NCBI GenBank assembly: GCA_026168455.1 | Contig: CM047425.1 | Location: 47,936,362 to 48,000,361, forward strand | DNA from: Theocolax elegans | Taxonomy: Eukaryota; Arthropoda; Insecta; Hymenoptera; Cerocephalidae | DNA length: 64,000 nucleotides | Direction of reading: 5' to 3' | In this document: in pieces, positions 33,300 through 45,219 of the stretch | Position numbering within the stretch: the first letter of the stretch is position 1 | How the letters are laid out: the number at the start of each line of letters is the position of its first letter | The notes under the pieces: model-generated | The model's input: only the letters and a program-made list of their open reading frames with translations | Told to the model about the DNA's origin: nothing | Database searches by the model: none | Position numbers and translations under genes: made by a program

Positions 33300-34309
33300 G
33301 AAACAAAATTTGCTAGTCATATCACAGATAGTTGGTAAAGCTATAATTCAAATTCTTGCGACCCGTCATTATACACTTGTAGTTTTTAATATGATTGACT
33401 TAAGTTTGATGTTAATTAATGATATTGCATTTCGTATAAGATTTATTAATATTCAAATTTTTGCTACCCGTCTAAGTCATCAATGCGGTCAAATTGACAG
33501 GTACTTGCGAATTTATACACCTTGGCAGAAGGTGTTGTTCGATATTAAATTATTGGATTATGTACTACATAAGATAAGATATGTTCATACATAAATAATA
33601 ATTAATATAACAGGTCATATACTATTCTGAAATAAATGTTTTTTTTATCAGAAATATTTGTCGATTGCATTTTGATTTCACTACTTTCTATTGCAAAGAT
33701 TTTTAAGAATTAAAAAATTTTAAGTTATTGTTTTAAGTAGAAAAAAGGTGTGCATTAAAATTAGATTTTTAACAATAAGATATAAATTGTAAAAATGTGA
33801 TTAGGATTACATCATACTTTTACACCATACTTGTGAAGGTGTTTTTCGATATTAAATTATTGGATTATGTACTACATAAAAGAAGATTTATTCGAATACC
33901 TAAATCTTAATGTAACAGGGCATATATTATTTTGAAATTAATTATTTTTAGTTTTTAGTTTTATTAGGCACGATCGTTACACGGAAGTGCCTTATATTTT
34001 CATCATCGCAAAATATGTGATACCTCAAAAAAATATATATTTTGACATAAAAATAAAATTTATGCAAGTTAGAACCCATCCAAACCTCTCCCTAAAATGT
34101 ATGTATGGATGTGTGTATGTATGAAATCCTGTGACCAAAATAACTCTGCTAATTTTTAATCGATTGAGCTGAAATTTACAGGGTATATTTGTTATAATTA
34201 TAGAACTCTGTGGTCCTATTTTCAGATGTATCGCTCATAAATCGTGGAAGTTATGGAGCGTTTTACAATTTCGTAAAATTGGTTTATGCATATTATCTCC
34301 AACAATACT
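33300..34309. repeat. Intronic sequence with an internal ~110-bp duplication
   Basis: cgatattaaattattggattatgtactacata occurs near 33540 and near 33848, with similar downstream sequence; written in parts, cgatattaaattattgg then attatgtactacata. The segment acgatcgttacac near 33970 and tactttctattgc near 33680 are shared with 47985-48160. No gene. Confidence 0.5.
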
Positions 34310-34985
34310 GTACTTACGTACATAATGAATTTTGACAAAATTTTCGTCTTAAAATTATAAAACTTTTTCCTATACAACACTTTCTGATTCGAGCAATATT
34401 TTTAAAGATACGTACATAAAAACAATGAAAATCATTAAAAATCTACAAAAAAGCACGTTTTTTCGTTATAAATTGAAATGTATCATTTTTATATAAAAAG
34501 CGTAAATAGACAAAATATTCGTCACAAAATTACAAAACATTTTCCTTTTGTACACTTAACGCTCAAAACAATATTTTCGAAGATAAACATAGAAAAACGG
34601 TCAAAATAATGAAAAAAGCACAAAAAAACACGTTTTTTCGCAATAAAACGAAATGTATTGTTTTTACTGAAAAACTTTTAATGAGCGAAATGTTCGTCAC
34701 AAAATAACAAAACTTTTTCCTATTGTACACTTAACGCTCAAAACAATATTTTCGAAGATAAACATAGAAAAACGATCAAAATAATGAAAAAAGCACAAAA
34801 AAACACGTATTTTCGCAATAAAACGAAATGTATTGTTTTTACTGAAAAACATTTAATGAACAAAATGTTCCTATTAAAATAATAAACCTTTTTTCTATTA
34901 TACGCTTAACGCTCAAAACAATGTTTTCGAAGATAAACATAGAAAATCGGTTCAAGTAATCAAAAAAATATGAAAAAACGTTAAA
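34310..34985 (+). repeat. ~175-bp tandem repeat, about 3.8 copies
   Basis: The landmark gctcaaaacaatattttcg starts at 34561, 34736 and 34911 (period 175), with a more diverged unit starting near 34391. Units contain aaaaaagcacaaaaaaacacg and a TTTTTCG element. Non-coding satellite-like sequence. Confidence 0.85.
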
Positions 34986-35023
34986 AAGTTGACTTCTATT
35001 GTATAATTATTGTTGATGTAATA

Positions 35024-35211
35024 TCATTTTCTTTTATCAGTATTTGTTGTATGTATGTCTTTAATATCTTTCTCCGGTTCATCATTTTCGTCATCAGATA
35101 AATTGCTACCATCTTGTAAATCTGGTCCAACTATTTCAGAAATATAGTCAAGTAACGCCCTAACCGCCAATTTTTCAGTCTTTCTTGAAGTGTCAAATTT
35201 TGTACACCATT
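35024..35211 (-). pseudogene. Exon-like segment with acidic C-terminus
   Basis: On the - strand, the acceptor aattaattttag precedes an open frame containing LAVRALLDYISEIVGPD and LSDDENDEPEKDIKDI and ending in TGA at 35024-35026. It looks like the last exon of a host protein, which I do not recognise. The Gypsy element at 35230 cut the intron immediately upstream of it; similar exon-like sequence resumes on the other side (44178-44245). Confidence 0.35.
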
Positions 35212-35229
35212 CTAAAATTAATTATATTT

Positions 35230-36268
35230 TATAACGGGCGCGTGTTCCGAAACGCGCGATAGCCCGTAAACTCGAAAACCGCGTAACCACGTGATTACGC
35301 GCGATCGCGCAACGTCGCGAAGGACCGCGAGACACCGAGTCTCGAGCAGTCCGTTTCTGGCCGGAACCCGATTAGGTACGCGATCCCGACACGAGCGAGA
35401 GTGAGTGAGAGAAAGAGAGAGAGAGAGAGAGAGATCAAGTGCGAGATTAGTGTGTGCACGTGTGTTGCCCCACTGCCCGAGCCGAGGGTATTATCCTCGG
35501 GACGATACATCGACGCTGCGCCTCTTCCCCGACGCTCGTGGAAGTCCAGCCATTCTCGATACAAGCGAGCGAGGAATTGATCAACTCGCCGGCGCATCCT
35601 TGCGCAAAGTAAGTTGCTTTGATTTTTCCGTGGTGCTGAGCTACCCCGTAACAAGCTCAGCACAGTGCAGCGAGCACTAAAAGTATAAGGCGCGATCCGC
35701 TACTCGGCCTCCTCGCGCACGCGGTAAATCGGTTAGGCAACACGGGACGGTTGCCGATCAACGCGAGGTCGACCGTATTACCTTTTTCTTGTTGTAGTTT
35801 GTAGCGCAACCGAGCGCTAATATTATGTAAATATCACTAATACTTATTTTTGTTCACCTAGAATATACGCTTAGTTTATTAATTATTAAACTCTCGTGTA
35901 GTTATTCTTGAGACCCCGTATCCCTATCCGGCTTACCCAGCCGCCTCCGCGGGCGCGTCAACCTTCTAGTTGGCGTGCATTCTGAGCGGCCGAGCCTCGT
36001 GTACTTTAACAGACACGAGCACCCGGAAAGTATATTCTCTTTCCACCTGTCCCGAGTGTGACTCGGTTCTGGCGATTCTCCTCGCGGTGGAGAATCGCTA
36101 TCGTTGTTAGCGGCGCATCACCGGGATATCGTGTTTGCACCACGGCTAACGTCCGTGCGCGATATCGCGGCATCGAGGGACACGGCAGCGCGGCACGTAG
36201 GTCGCGCAGGTAAGTTCGCTCGACAGCGGTGCTCGACGAGGAGCATCGGCTAGTATCGCCCCGTTACA
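35230..36268 (+). repeat. 5' LTR (1,039 bp)
   Basis: Begins TATAACGGGCGCG and ends GCCCCGTTACA, imperfect inverted ends. It contains a GA tract at about 35411-35434. It lacks the 47 bp present in the 3' LTR at 43537-43583. A 122-codon - strand frame recurs in both LTRs only because the LTRs are copies. Confidence 0.93.
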
Positions 36269-36270
36269 GC

Positions 36271-36287
36271 TGGCGCCCAACTACAGG
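36271..36287 (+). promoter_or_regulatory. Primer-binding site
   Basis: TGGCGCCCAACTACAGG, two bases after the 5' LTR. It starts with TGG, complementary to tRNA 3'-CCA; the exact tRNA is not assigned. Confidence 0.8.
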
Positions 36288-37442
36288 TTTCGGGTTAGGA
36301 TACGCGGTACTCCGCTTCCAAGAAAATAGAGTATTTTATTTTCGGTGCTTAATTTATTTTGTTGAAAATACATCGCTCCTTGTATTCCATTTCTCTCGTA
36401 CCTCTCTTCGTTTTCGTTTTCTTTTGCTTCTCACAGATAATTGCGATAGGGTGCTACCGCAATTCGAATATAAATAATTAACAATTATTGATTATTGTTG
36501 ACGTTTATTTAATACATAAACAGTTTGTTAGCGCACAAATAATTAATAATTTTCTGAGAAAAATTATTAATTGCCAACATAATTAATTTTTTTTTAATAT
36601 ATAATAATCGAAAATTATTAATCAATTTTGGCGATCATTTGGCGTATAAATTATCCCGTTTTAGCGCTAAATAAAGTATAATTTTTGAGAAAAATTACAA
36701 AATCACCAGGGAAATTAAAAATTTTTGAAGCGCTATTCAAATAATATTATTCAATCATAATAACCCGTACCCACGTTAAAATTTTAACTCGCTTAATTCG
36801 TGCGTTGTTGACGCGAGGAGGCACGTGACGCGCGAACGTAAACAAAGCGCCGTGTTTACATTTCTATATATTGTACAAGGCACAAAGATTGAGTCGTATT
36901 TAAGACTCTATTTCTTTCTCTGTCGAAATATAATTTGTGAAATTATAATCCGAACAGTGAATGCGGAAAATTTTATTTATTCTGTTTAATTCTTTATTAA
37001 ATTTATCAATTTTTTGTATATAAATAATTAATTAATTTTTTTTCCTTGTCGTTTGTTGTATTTTTTTAATAATTTGAGAAATTCAATTTTTTATATAATT
37101 GAAAAAGAGTAGTCTTCCGGTGTATATATACATACACAGATAGTACAACAAGCGCAAAATCGTGATATTCTCACAGGTAATTTTCTGTACATATTTCAAT
37201 TTCCGATTTTGCGCAAGTTGATTTCAAGCAAAATCTTTGTGTCTATCGCTGTGTGAGTGCGCAAGTCTGTGCATAAGATATATTGTGTGTATACTTAATT
37301 TATTATTTATTGTATATTTACGTTGAAAAACGAAAAGCACACTTAGAAAACGGACTCACGCGGGAATAACATAAAGCGCACACACACAGCGACTTAATTT
37401 TTTTTTGTGAATTATAATTCTGCGAGCGAGTAATTTAGTGCA
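36288..37442 (+). other. Long AT-rich Gypsy leader
   Basis: 1.15 kb between PBS and gag ATG, AT-rich, without a credible ORF. Presumably packaging and translation-control sequence. Confidence 0.6.
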
Positions 37443-39099
37443 ATGGCGCAAGAAACGCTAACATCGGTAGAGCAATGGTGTTTAGCTCTTTCGGAGGAGG
37501 ATCTCGAGGAGGACGTAGATCACGATAAACCGCACCCTATTCAAATGTTGCATGACGACGAACTGATAAAAGTTATTTATCCCATACAGCAAATGAGTGC
37601 TGGGGATAATGCGCAAGTACTGCGAGTACAAGCGCAAGGTACGTCTACACATGTAGACACACATAACTTTGAGTCGGAAGCGCAACATGCCCCGAGTAAT
37701 TCGAGACAAACTTCGGTAGAACAGCCTCGCTTGCAGGTGCCAATGAATTATCGTGAATTCATTAGCGAATCGAACCGCAAGCACATAGAACTACAAAAAC
37801 AAATAGACTCGATTACGAGGTTACTCGGAAAATTTGCAAACGCGTCGCCCGCGAGTAGTACACGGATTGACGCACAAGAAGTGCAAAATGATGAACGTCT
37901 ACACGGTGCAACTGGAAAAATAAGCAATCGCGTTACTTTCCAGGATACGTTTAGTATTATGAACCTGCCGCACAGTAGCCCGATTTCGACAAACCAACTT
38001 CGAAATGAAGAGGCGAGTAACGTTTGGAGAGGGGAACAGCTCCTCAACCAAGGTGATGAGACTGCACCAAGCGCAGCGTCAATAGGCGCGAATAGTAGTC
38101 GAAACGTTACTACGACCTCGAAGCGTGATGTAGGTCAAATCGTGCGTAAATGGGGCTTGAGTTTTGGTGGCGACCGAAGTCAAAGCGTTGACATGTTCTT
38201 GACGCGCGTCGAGGAATGTCGCGCACATAGTAATTTATCAGACAGTGAAGTAATGTCCTCACTATCTGAATTACTAAACGGGGTAGCAGCTGTGTGGTAC
38301 AGAAACCACAAACACGAGTGGTCGACATGGCCTGAGTTTTGCGAGGATGCTCGCTTAACGTACGGAATGGCAAGCGGCTATCAACAGATGTTGGTAGCAG
38401 AAGCTAATGCGCGCACACAGGGCAAGGATGAGCCCGTGGGTGATTACATCACGTACCTAACCGGTATTATGCGCAAACAAATACCGAGGCCAACGGTAGA
38501 AGCGCAATTAGATTTATTATATCTAAACATGCTTCCCCGCTTGCGACAGCTGATCAAAAGAACGGACTTTGACAGCATAAGAGTTGTTGATTATGGCGAA
38601 AAACGCGGAACTCAATATTGAGTACGAGCGCACGTACAGGGCTCCGCCTGACCCCGAGACGTCGCTGTTGCCGGAATTGGCGTATCGCGCACCGAAGAGC
38701 GCCGCCATTGCAACTAAAGTGTCTGCCGTAGTCGCTGAAGACAAAACAGCAGCGCCAACAGAGATCGCTGCACTCATTACGAGGATGAATGAGAACTTTC
38801 ACCGATTTCTAAATCAACAGAGGCCAAATCAAAACCAAAGTAAAGGCCAGAACAGAGACAAAAATAACCCGCCCAGACAAAAAGGCAAACAGGGTAAAGA
38901 GGAGCGTTACCAGCCCGGCGATAGGAATGCTAGGGGCAAAGGCGCCCCTCAGGAGAATAAAGGCAGAGAAGTGCTAAAATCTCCCCCGCGCGCACGAGAA
39001 CCGAAGAAAACGAGCGCTCGTTGTTTCGTGTGCGACGAGCCAGGTCACTTCGCAAGAGATTGTGCGAAGAGGGCGGGAAACGAACGACGGGAAGCGTAG
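37443..39099 (+). pseudogene. gag: Gypsy Gag (capsid and nucleocapsid), one frameshift
   Basis: Structural polyprotein that packages the element RNA. ATG 37443 follows the leader. Residues 1-220 are polar and unstructured; the capsid domain (about 225-385) includes VDMFLTRVEECRAH and AVWYRNHKHEWSTWPEF. Near 38585 the frame is lost: the first frame ends at 38621, while the second frame continues with MAKNAELNIEYER to 39099. The C-terminus is basic and ends with a CCHC knuckle, CFVCDEPGHFARDC. The two frames overlap, consistent with a single missing or extra base. Confidence 0.88.
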
Positions 39100-40110
39100 A
39101 CGAGGTCTCTATGCCCCCGGTAGATTCGTGTACGACCTCAAACGAGACAGAGAGCGTAGAGAGTACGCAGCTTCTTTGTGCGAACATTAGTGCGACTAGT
39201 GTAGCATCGAGCGTCGATGCGCTAAAGAACTCACACCTGGAGACTTACGTGTTACCGCAAGCGTTGCGTGACACGGCAGTTAAGTCAAGCAGAGATCCCA
39301 ACGACATTGAGGATCGTTGGTGGCTTCAAGTTGACATCGGTGGTTTCCGCGTTAGGTCGTTATACGATCCAGGCGCAGCGCGTACTGTTATGGGCGCGCT
39401 TGGATTACAAATTGCTAGCGCATGTGGACGAGAGCTCCGACCGAGCAAGGGTCGTGGAGCTCGCGTTGCCGACGGGCATTACACTCCCATCGCTGGCTAC
39501 GTAGATCTGCCTTTTACCGTAGCAGGTGTGAAAAAGGAGGTTACAGTGGCAATTATGCCCGACCTTGATCACGACTGCTATATAGGTACAAATTTTTGTC
39601 GTTTATTTGATGCAGTGCATGACCCTAACGCCAATCTGCTTTATTTAAAACAAGCGGATCAAAGTGTTAAACTAGAAGTAGCTATTCTCAGCACTTGGGG
39701 TTTATTGCAACTATCTGCTATTGGGCTCGCGCGAGTTGAGCAGAGAGAACGCGACGAAGTAGAGCGTCTGCTAAATCGCGTTTTAACCCCTAGCGAAGCG
39801 AAACTTGGATGTACTTCGCGGATTGAACACGAAATCGATGTAGGATCTTCGCGTCCCGTGAAGCAAAAGTATTATCCGGTTTCGCGCAAAATCGAAGAAG
39901 AGATGCATAAGCAGGTCTTCGAAATGCTAGAAGCAGGTATAATTGAACCTGCAACCAGCGGCTGGTCGAGTCCAGTCGTGATGGTCCGCAAATCGAACGG
40001 CGCGTATCGATTTTGCGTTGACTTTCGAAAATTAAATGCTGTCACAAAGCCTGACGCCTATCCATTACCATACATGGATAATATACTCCGTAAAATAACA
40101 AAAATCGAAG
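39021..40110 (+). pseudogene. pol: Gypsy Pol part 1: protease and RT N-terminus
   Basis: Overlaps the end of gag by 79 nt in the -1 frame, the usual Gypsy gag-pol arrangement. The retropepsin region reads LYDPGAARTVMG, with P where most families have S or T in D-S/T-G. RT begins with the YPVSRKIEEEM region, IIEPATSGWSSPVVMVRK and FCVDFRKLNAVTKPDAYPLP. Near 40100-40112 a one-base shift moves the frame; the remaining codons to 40292 are out of frame. Confidence 0.85.
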
Positions 40111-41850
40111 TATATAAGTACGCTCGATCTCAGCAGCGCGTATCATCAAATACCGCTGAAGGAAGAGTCGCGGCCCTTTACAGCTTTTACTGTACCAGGG
40201 TTGGGACTGTATCAGTTCACGCGCATGCCTTACGGCCTTGCATATGCGCCAGCGACCTTCCAGAGAGTCATAGACTCGATAATTACACCTGAGCTCGAGC
40301 CGTGGTCGTTCTCATACTTAGACGACATAATAATCGCTACGGAGACGTTCGAGGAACACCTCAAAATGCTTGAGGAAGTGCTCCAACGAATAAAAGACGC
40401 AGGTTTTACGATTAACAGGGAAAAGAGCGTCTTCTGCCGAGAGGAGGTTAAATACCTTGGCGTCCTTGTTAATCACGACGGTTTACGCCCAGATCCGGAT
40501 AAAATTGCACCAATAATGCAATACCCGGCTCCGAAAAACTTAAAACAGCTGAGACGCTTTATGGGAATGTCGTCTTGGTATCGCAAATTCTTACCGAATT
40601 TTGCGACGCTAGCGGAGCCGCTCACACAGCTTACGAAGAAAGGGCCTACGTATGAGTGGGGAGAGGAGCAAGAGAAAGCTTTTACGCAAATAAAGGCGTT
40701 CGTGGCCACATCGCCAGTGCTCCAACGTCCGGATTTTCAAGCGCAGTTTGTAGTGCAAACTGATGCAAGTGACTCAGGCTTGGGTGCAGTACTTTTACAG
40801 TACGTAGACGGCGAAGAGAGAGTGCTCGAATTTGCTAGCCGCACAATGTCACAAGCTGAGCGCAATTACAGCGTAACCGAGAGAGAATGTCTCGCTGTAA
40901 TATGGGCAATAAAGAAGTTCAGGCCTTATATCGAGGGTTATGACTTCCGAGTTATATCGGACCATAGCAGTCTTCGTTGGCTATGCAATTTGCGTAACCC
41001 AACAGGGCGCCTAGCGCGATGGGCGCTAGAGTTGCAAGGGCATTTTTTTACTGTTGAGCATCGCAAAGGGGCGCTTAATCACGTCCCCGATGCATTGTCG
41101 AGAATGCACGAGGATGAGGCGCCCGAGATTTGCGCAATCTCATGGGCGAGCGATATGCGCGATACGTGGTATACGCGCCTACGCGAACAAATACAGCAAC
41201 AGCCGCGAGACTTTCCACGTTACAAAACAGTAGGTGGACAGCTGTATATACACCGCCCAAGCGAAATACTTCCAGCAGAAATCGACGAGGATGATGCTTG
41301 GAAAATTGTCGTTCCAAAGGAAAAACGACAAGAAGTCATGCAGGAGTGCCATGACGAGCCGACTTCAGGCCACTTGGGGCGCGAGAAAACATACGCTCGC
41401 GTCTCATTGTACTATTTTTGGCCTAGAATGTACCGAGACGTACAAGAGTACGTTAAAACATGCCTCGTTTGTCAACAATGTAAAGTTGAGCAACGAGCGC
41501 CTGCAGGTTTGATGGGGCGCCGTGTTTTCGATCGACCATGGCAAGTTGTCGCGGCGGATATTATGGGTCCATTTCCCCGCAGTAATCACGGCAAAGAATA
41601 CATCTTAGTATTCCAAGATCTATTCACGCGGTGGATAGAGTGCGTCGCGATTCGTAAGGCGAACGCACAAACGATACTAAAAGAGCTTAAAGAGCGAGTA
41701 TTCTTACGGTATGGAGTTAGCGAGGAATTTTTGTCGGACAATGGGACCGAGTTTAAAAATCGTCTTGTCGATAAATATCTTGAAGAGCAAGGTGTATTCC
41801 ACACTACGACTCCTCCATACCATCCACAGGCAAATCCTGTCGAACGCTAA
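40110..41850 (+). pseudogene. pol: Gypsy Pol part 2: RT, RNase H and integrase core
   Basis: RT palm: GLYQFTRMPYGLAYAPATFQ and the catalytic SYLDDIIIATETF (about 40310). RNase H: QTDASDSGLGAVL and TERECLAVIWAIKKF, with SDHSSLRWL. Integrase: H-H-C-C zinc finger (GHLGREKTY to TCLVCQQCK, about 41370-41480), DDE core with AADIMGPFP (41555), FLSDNGTEF (41730), HPQANPVER. At 41848-41850 a premature TAA results from a one-base shift after NPVER, just where the glutamate of the DDE triad lies. Confidence 0.88.
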
Positions 41851-41867
41851 ATCGATCCCTCAAGACA

Positions 41868-42818
41868 ATGATAAAGTCTTTCATCGAAGAGAGTCACTCG
41901 ACTTGGGACGAAAAACTAAGCGAAATAGTTTACGCGTATAATACATCGGTACATAGCTCGACAGAAACAAGCCCAGCGCTTTTAAATTACGGCCGGCAAC
42001 CAACGCCGCCGTCTTTGATAAAAAGAGCGCAAGATATAGCCGCTGCAGAGCAAGAGCAGCAAATCGCAATCGAAAAATGGAAAGCTAGAATGCGTATTCT
42101 AGCAGACGTGCGAGACACAGCCGCTGATTGCGCGAGAAATGCACAGAAGCGCCAAGCGCAATACTACGATGCCAAACACCGAGCTCGCGATTATCAAATC
42201 GGAGATATCGTGTGGAAAGTAAACAAAGTCCTTTCCTCGGCCGCCGAGGGCCGCGCGGCGAAGTTAGCGCCTAATTTCGCTGGGCCGTTCATGGTTAATG
42301 ACCGACTTGGCGCAAATACGTATAGATTGCTTGATAAAAATGGCTATATCGTCGACTTAGTGCATGTCTCACAATCAAAGCCATTTGAGACTGCACAAGA
42401 AGAAGACGACGTCGAGATCGACGCCCAACCGCCGAGGGATGCGAGCGTACACGCAGCGAAGCGCGACCCGCTGCTTCCGAGCGAACGAAAGTCTGCGAGC
42501 GCGCAGCAGGATGCAAATGCGGATACATCTGCGAGTGTATCAGATAGCGATCAAAGCGTCAACGCGCAAACGCGTGCGCGATGTACGGCAGACGGTAAAC
42601 CTGTAAAAACACAAGCGAACCCCAAGCGAAGGGGGAGACCGAGAAAGAATACGATCGTTGTAAAGAAGCCTTCTCGTGTTAGAATTACGAACAAACCGTC
42701 CGAACCGATAAAAACAGGCCGCGGTCGTCCGAAAGGTTCGCGAAATAAAAACGTTTCGGTTAACGTAACAGATTCGTCACGAAAAACGCGAAGCGCGACT
42801 AAAAACGACGAATCCTAA
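41868..42818 (+). pseudogene. pol: Gypsy Pol part 3: integrase C-terminus with AT-hooks
   Basis: Open frame that continues the integrase after the frameshift: MIKSFIEESHSTWDEKL, VYAYNTSVHSSTETSPALL, then the GPY/F-like module (FAGPFMVNDRLGANTYRLLD). The last ~130 residues are charged and contain two AT-hook-like motifs, RRGRPRKN (about 42628-42651) and GRGRPKGSRNK (about 42717-42750), which in other proteins bind the minor groove of AT-rich DNA. The stop is at 42816-42818; about 180 bp of 3' UTR follow before the LTR. Confidence 0.85.
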
Positions 42819-42990
42819 TGATCTTCCTAACCTTCCCTTCTATTTGTCGTGTCAAAAATTCTTGTTGTTCGAACCTTGATCAATCCCGATATTATCAAGC
42901 CTTCCTTAAAAACCGATGATAATCCAACGTCGCGTGAGTTTTCTTCGTAGTTTTTTTTGAGAGTCTCTTATCCAGGGGATAGTCGACTCT

Positions 42991-43000
42991 GGAGGGAGGA
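42991..43000 (+). other. Polypurine tract
   Basis: ggagggagga directly before the 3' LTR; primes plus-strand synthesis in LTR retrotransposons. Confidence 0.85.
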
Positions 43001-44086
43001 TATAACGGGCGCGTGTTCCGAAACGCGCTATAGCCCGTAAACTCGAAAACCGCGTAACCACGTGATTACGCGCGATCGCGCAACGTCGCGAAGGGCCGCG
43101 AGACACCAAGTCTCGAGCAGTCCGTTTCTGGCCAGAACCCGATTAGGTACGCGATCCCGACACGAGCGAGAGTGAGTGAGAGAAAGAGAGAGAGAGAGAG
43201 AGAGATCAAGTGCGAGATTAGTGTGTGCACGTGTGTTGCCCCACTGCCCGAGCCGAGGGTATTATCCTCGGGACGATACATCGACGCTGCGCCTCTTCCC
43301 CGACGCTCGTGGAAGTCCAGCCATTCTCGATACAAGCGAGCGAGGAATTGATCAACTCGCCGGCGCATCCTTGCGCAAAGTAAGTTGCTTTGATTTTTCC
43401 GTGGTGCTGAGCTACCCCGTAACAAGCTCAGCACAGTGCAGCGAGCACTAAAAGTATAAGGCGCGATCCGCTACTCGGCCTCCTCGCGCACGCGGTAAAT
43501 CGGTTAGGCAACACGGGACGGTTGCCGATCAACGCGTATTTCCCGCGCACCGCAAACTCGCCGCGCTATGGCGTACGACCCCGAGGTCGACCGTATCACC
43601 TTTTTCTTGTTGTAGTTTGTAGCGCAACCGAGCGCTAATATTATGTAAATATCACTAATACTTATTTTTGTTCACCTAGAATATACGCTTAGTTTATTAA
43701 TTATTAAACTCTCGTGTAGTTATTCTTGAGACCCCGTATCCCTATCCGGCTTACCCAGCCGCCTCCGCGGGCGCGTCAACCTTCTAGTTGGCGTGCATTC
43801 TGAGCGGCCGAGCCTCGTGTACTTTAACAGACACGAGCACCCGGAAAGTATATTCTCTTTCCACCTGTCCCGAGTGTGACTCGGTTCTGGCGATTCTCCT
43901 CGCGGTGGAGAATCGCTATCGTTGTTAGCGGCGCATCACCGGGATATCGTGTTTGCACCACGGCTAACGTCCGTGCGCGATATCGCGGCATCGAGGGACA
44001 CGGCAGCGCGGCACGTAGGTCGCGCAGGTAAGTTCGCTCGACAGCGGTGCTCGACGAGGAGCATCGGCTAGGATCGCCCCGTTACA
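43001..44086 (+). repeat. 3' LTR (1,086 bp)
   Basis: Same ends as the 5' LTR. It carries 47 extra bases at 43537-43583, between cgcg and aggtcg. The other differences are scattered single bases. Confidence 0.93.
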
Positions 44087-44177
44087 ATTTATGTAAAAAA
44101 TGAAAAATAAATATTGAAATTATTATCTTTGTTACTAAAAATAATTCCTATCTAACATTTTTGTTTTGAAGGCGTAC

Positions 44178-44245
44178 TTTTTTGAAATTCAGGTACCCAA
44201 CTAGTATGACTTCATCATTTAAATGCACTACACTTTCATACTCAT
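44178..44245 (-). pseudogene. Short exon-like segment
   Basis: Between an acceptor (ttttaaag) and a weak donor (gtacgcc) the - strand reads EYESVVHLNDEVILVGYLNF. No family recognised. It may belong with the exon-like piece at 35024-35211, but the phases do not fit cleanly. Confidence 0.25.
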
Positions 44246-44339
44246 CTTTAAAATAAATGAATTATTTTACAATTATTTTACAAAAAGTAAAAAATTATTT
44301 TCTTTTATGCTATAATAAAAACTTACATTACAGTACTTT

Positions 44340-45219
44340 TGATGTACAAAGGACAATTTAAACAAATGTTTTATACTTTTCTTCTCCTTCTCCAAAAATG
44401 TTTAAGCCATATATACTTTTCTTTCTAAAAAAATAATATATGTATGTATAAAATAATATACCTGTTAATAGACAATTACATTGTAATCTATCTTAAGATT
44501 TTTTAATAATATATTTTAATATAACAATTTCAAATTATAAATTGTATTTGTACCGTAAAATGCAATTTCTATCTAAAAATTCTGAATATATATCTTATGT
44601 AGATAAATGCACTTACCACTTTTATAATTTTTCACTGTTTCCATTTGAGAATCTTTATAAAGTTGTGGTCTGAATTTTTGTTCTATACCGTAATTATAAA
44701 ATCAAAACAGACACTTAAACCCATAACAACATCCTTCACATACATCTTCATAAGCTATTGTCCTAAACTCTTCGTACATAGTGCAATTGAAATTCTCCTT
44801 CAAGAAAAATGACCAAAATTGGAAGAGTGTGTTCACCTCTTGTAACTTCTCTATACCAAGTTGTTTACGCGCTGAAATAAAAAGAGATTCCATGAATTCT
44901 AAAGTGAATGACTTTACGTAAATTTTATAAATAATGAATTTAACAACATGATTAATATCAACATGATTTCTTTAGCTAAGAAAAGAAAACATATTATAAT
45001 AATCATCATCAATATAACTTAGTTACAAAAAGTAAATACAAGGATTTTAATATCTTACCTTTTAAACAACGTGAATGATATTTATGATACACTTGTTGAG
45101 TGAAACCGTTCACTTTCAATAACGAATGACTAGGATGTTGAAAAGTTGACAATGATTACGGAGCACTACCGTAACTACTAACTAAGAAACCTTTGTTTGA
45201 ACTTGTATCAGCACTACTT
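44340..45219 (-). pseudogene. LARP1: LARP1 non-processed pseudogene fragment (DM15 region)
   Basis: Two exons with an intron still between them. Exon 45219-45059 (acceptor acag, donor gtaagat) encodes a segment ending LKVNGFTQQVYHKYHSRCLK; exon 44871-44617 (acceptor ttcag, donor gtaagtgc) continues in phase with RKQLGIEKLQ, NTLFQFWSFFLKENFN and MYEEFRTIAYEDV. These are the linker and first DM15 repeats of the La-related protein LARP1, which binds mRNA caps and TOP motifs. Each exon has a stop: TAA in the first, and TGA replacing an arginine after KCLF in the second (44702). A poorly preserved third piece (YGL...F...YK) may lie at 44340-44425. Retained introns exclude retroposition. Confidence 0.8.

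Larger units (their letters stand above)
35230..44086 (+). mobile_element. Complete Ty3/Gypsy LTR retrotransposon
   Basis: An 8.86-kb element with two LTRs, primer-binding site, gag, pol (PR-RT-RH-IN), polypurine tract and a 4-bp target duplication (attt, 35226-35229 and 44087-44090). There is no env. The LTRs differ by only a handful of substitutions plus a 47-bp indel, so insertion was recent. Three frameshifts interrupt coding. Confidence 0.93.

Noticed and set aside
35295..35680. 122-codon - strand and 91-codon + strand ORFs, repeated at 43066-43451
   Set aside because: They recur only because both lie in the LTRs; sequence is low-complexity and matches no protein family.
44340..45219. 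A functional LARP1 gene nested in the intron
   Set aside because: Both recognisable exons contain in-frame stops and the rest of the gene is absent.
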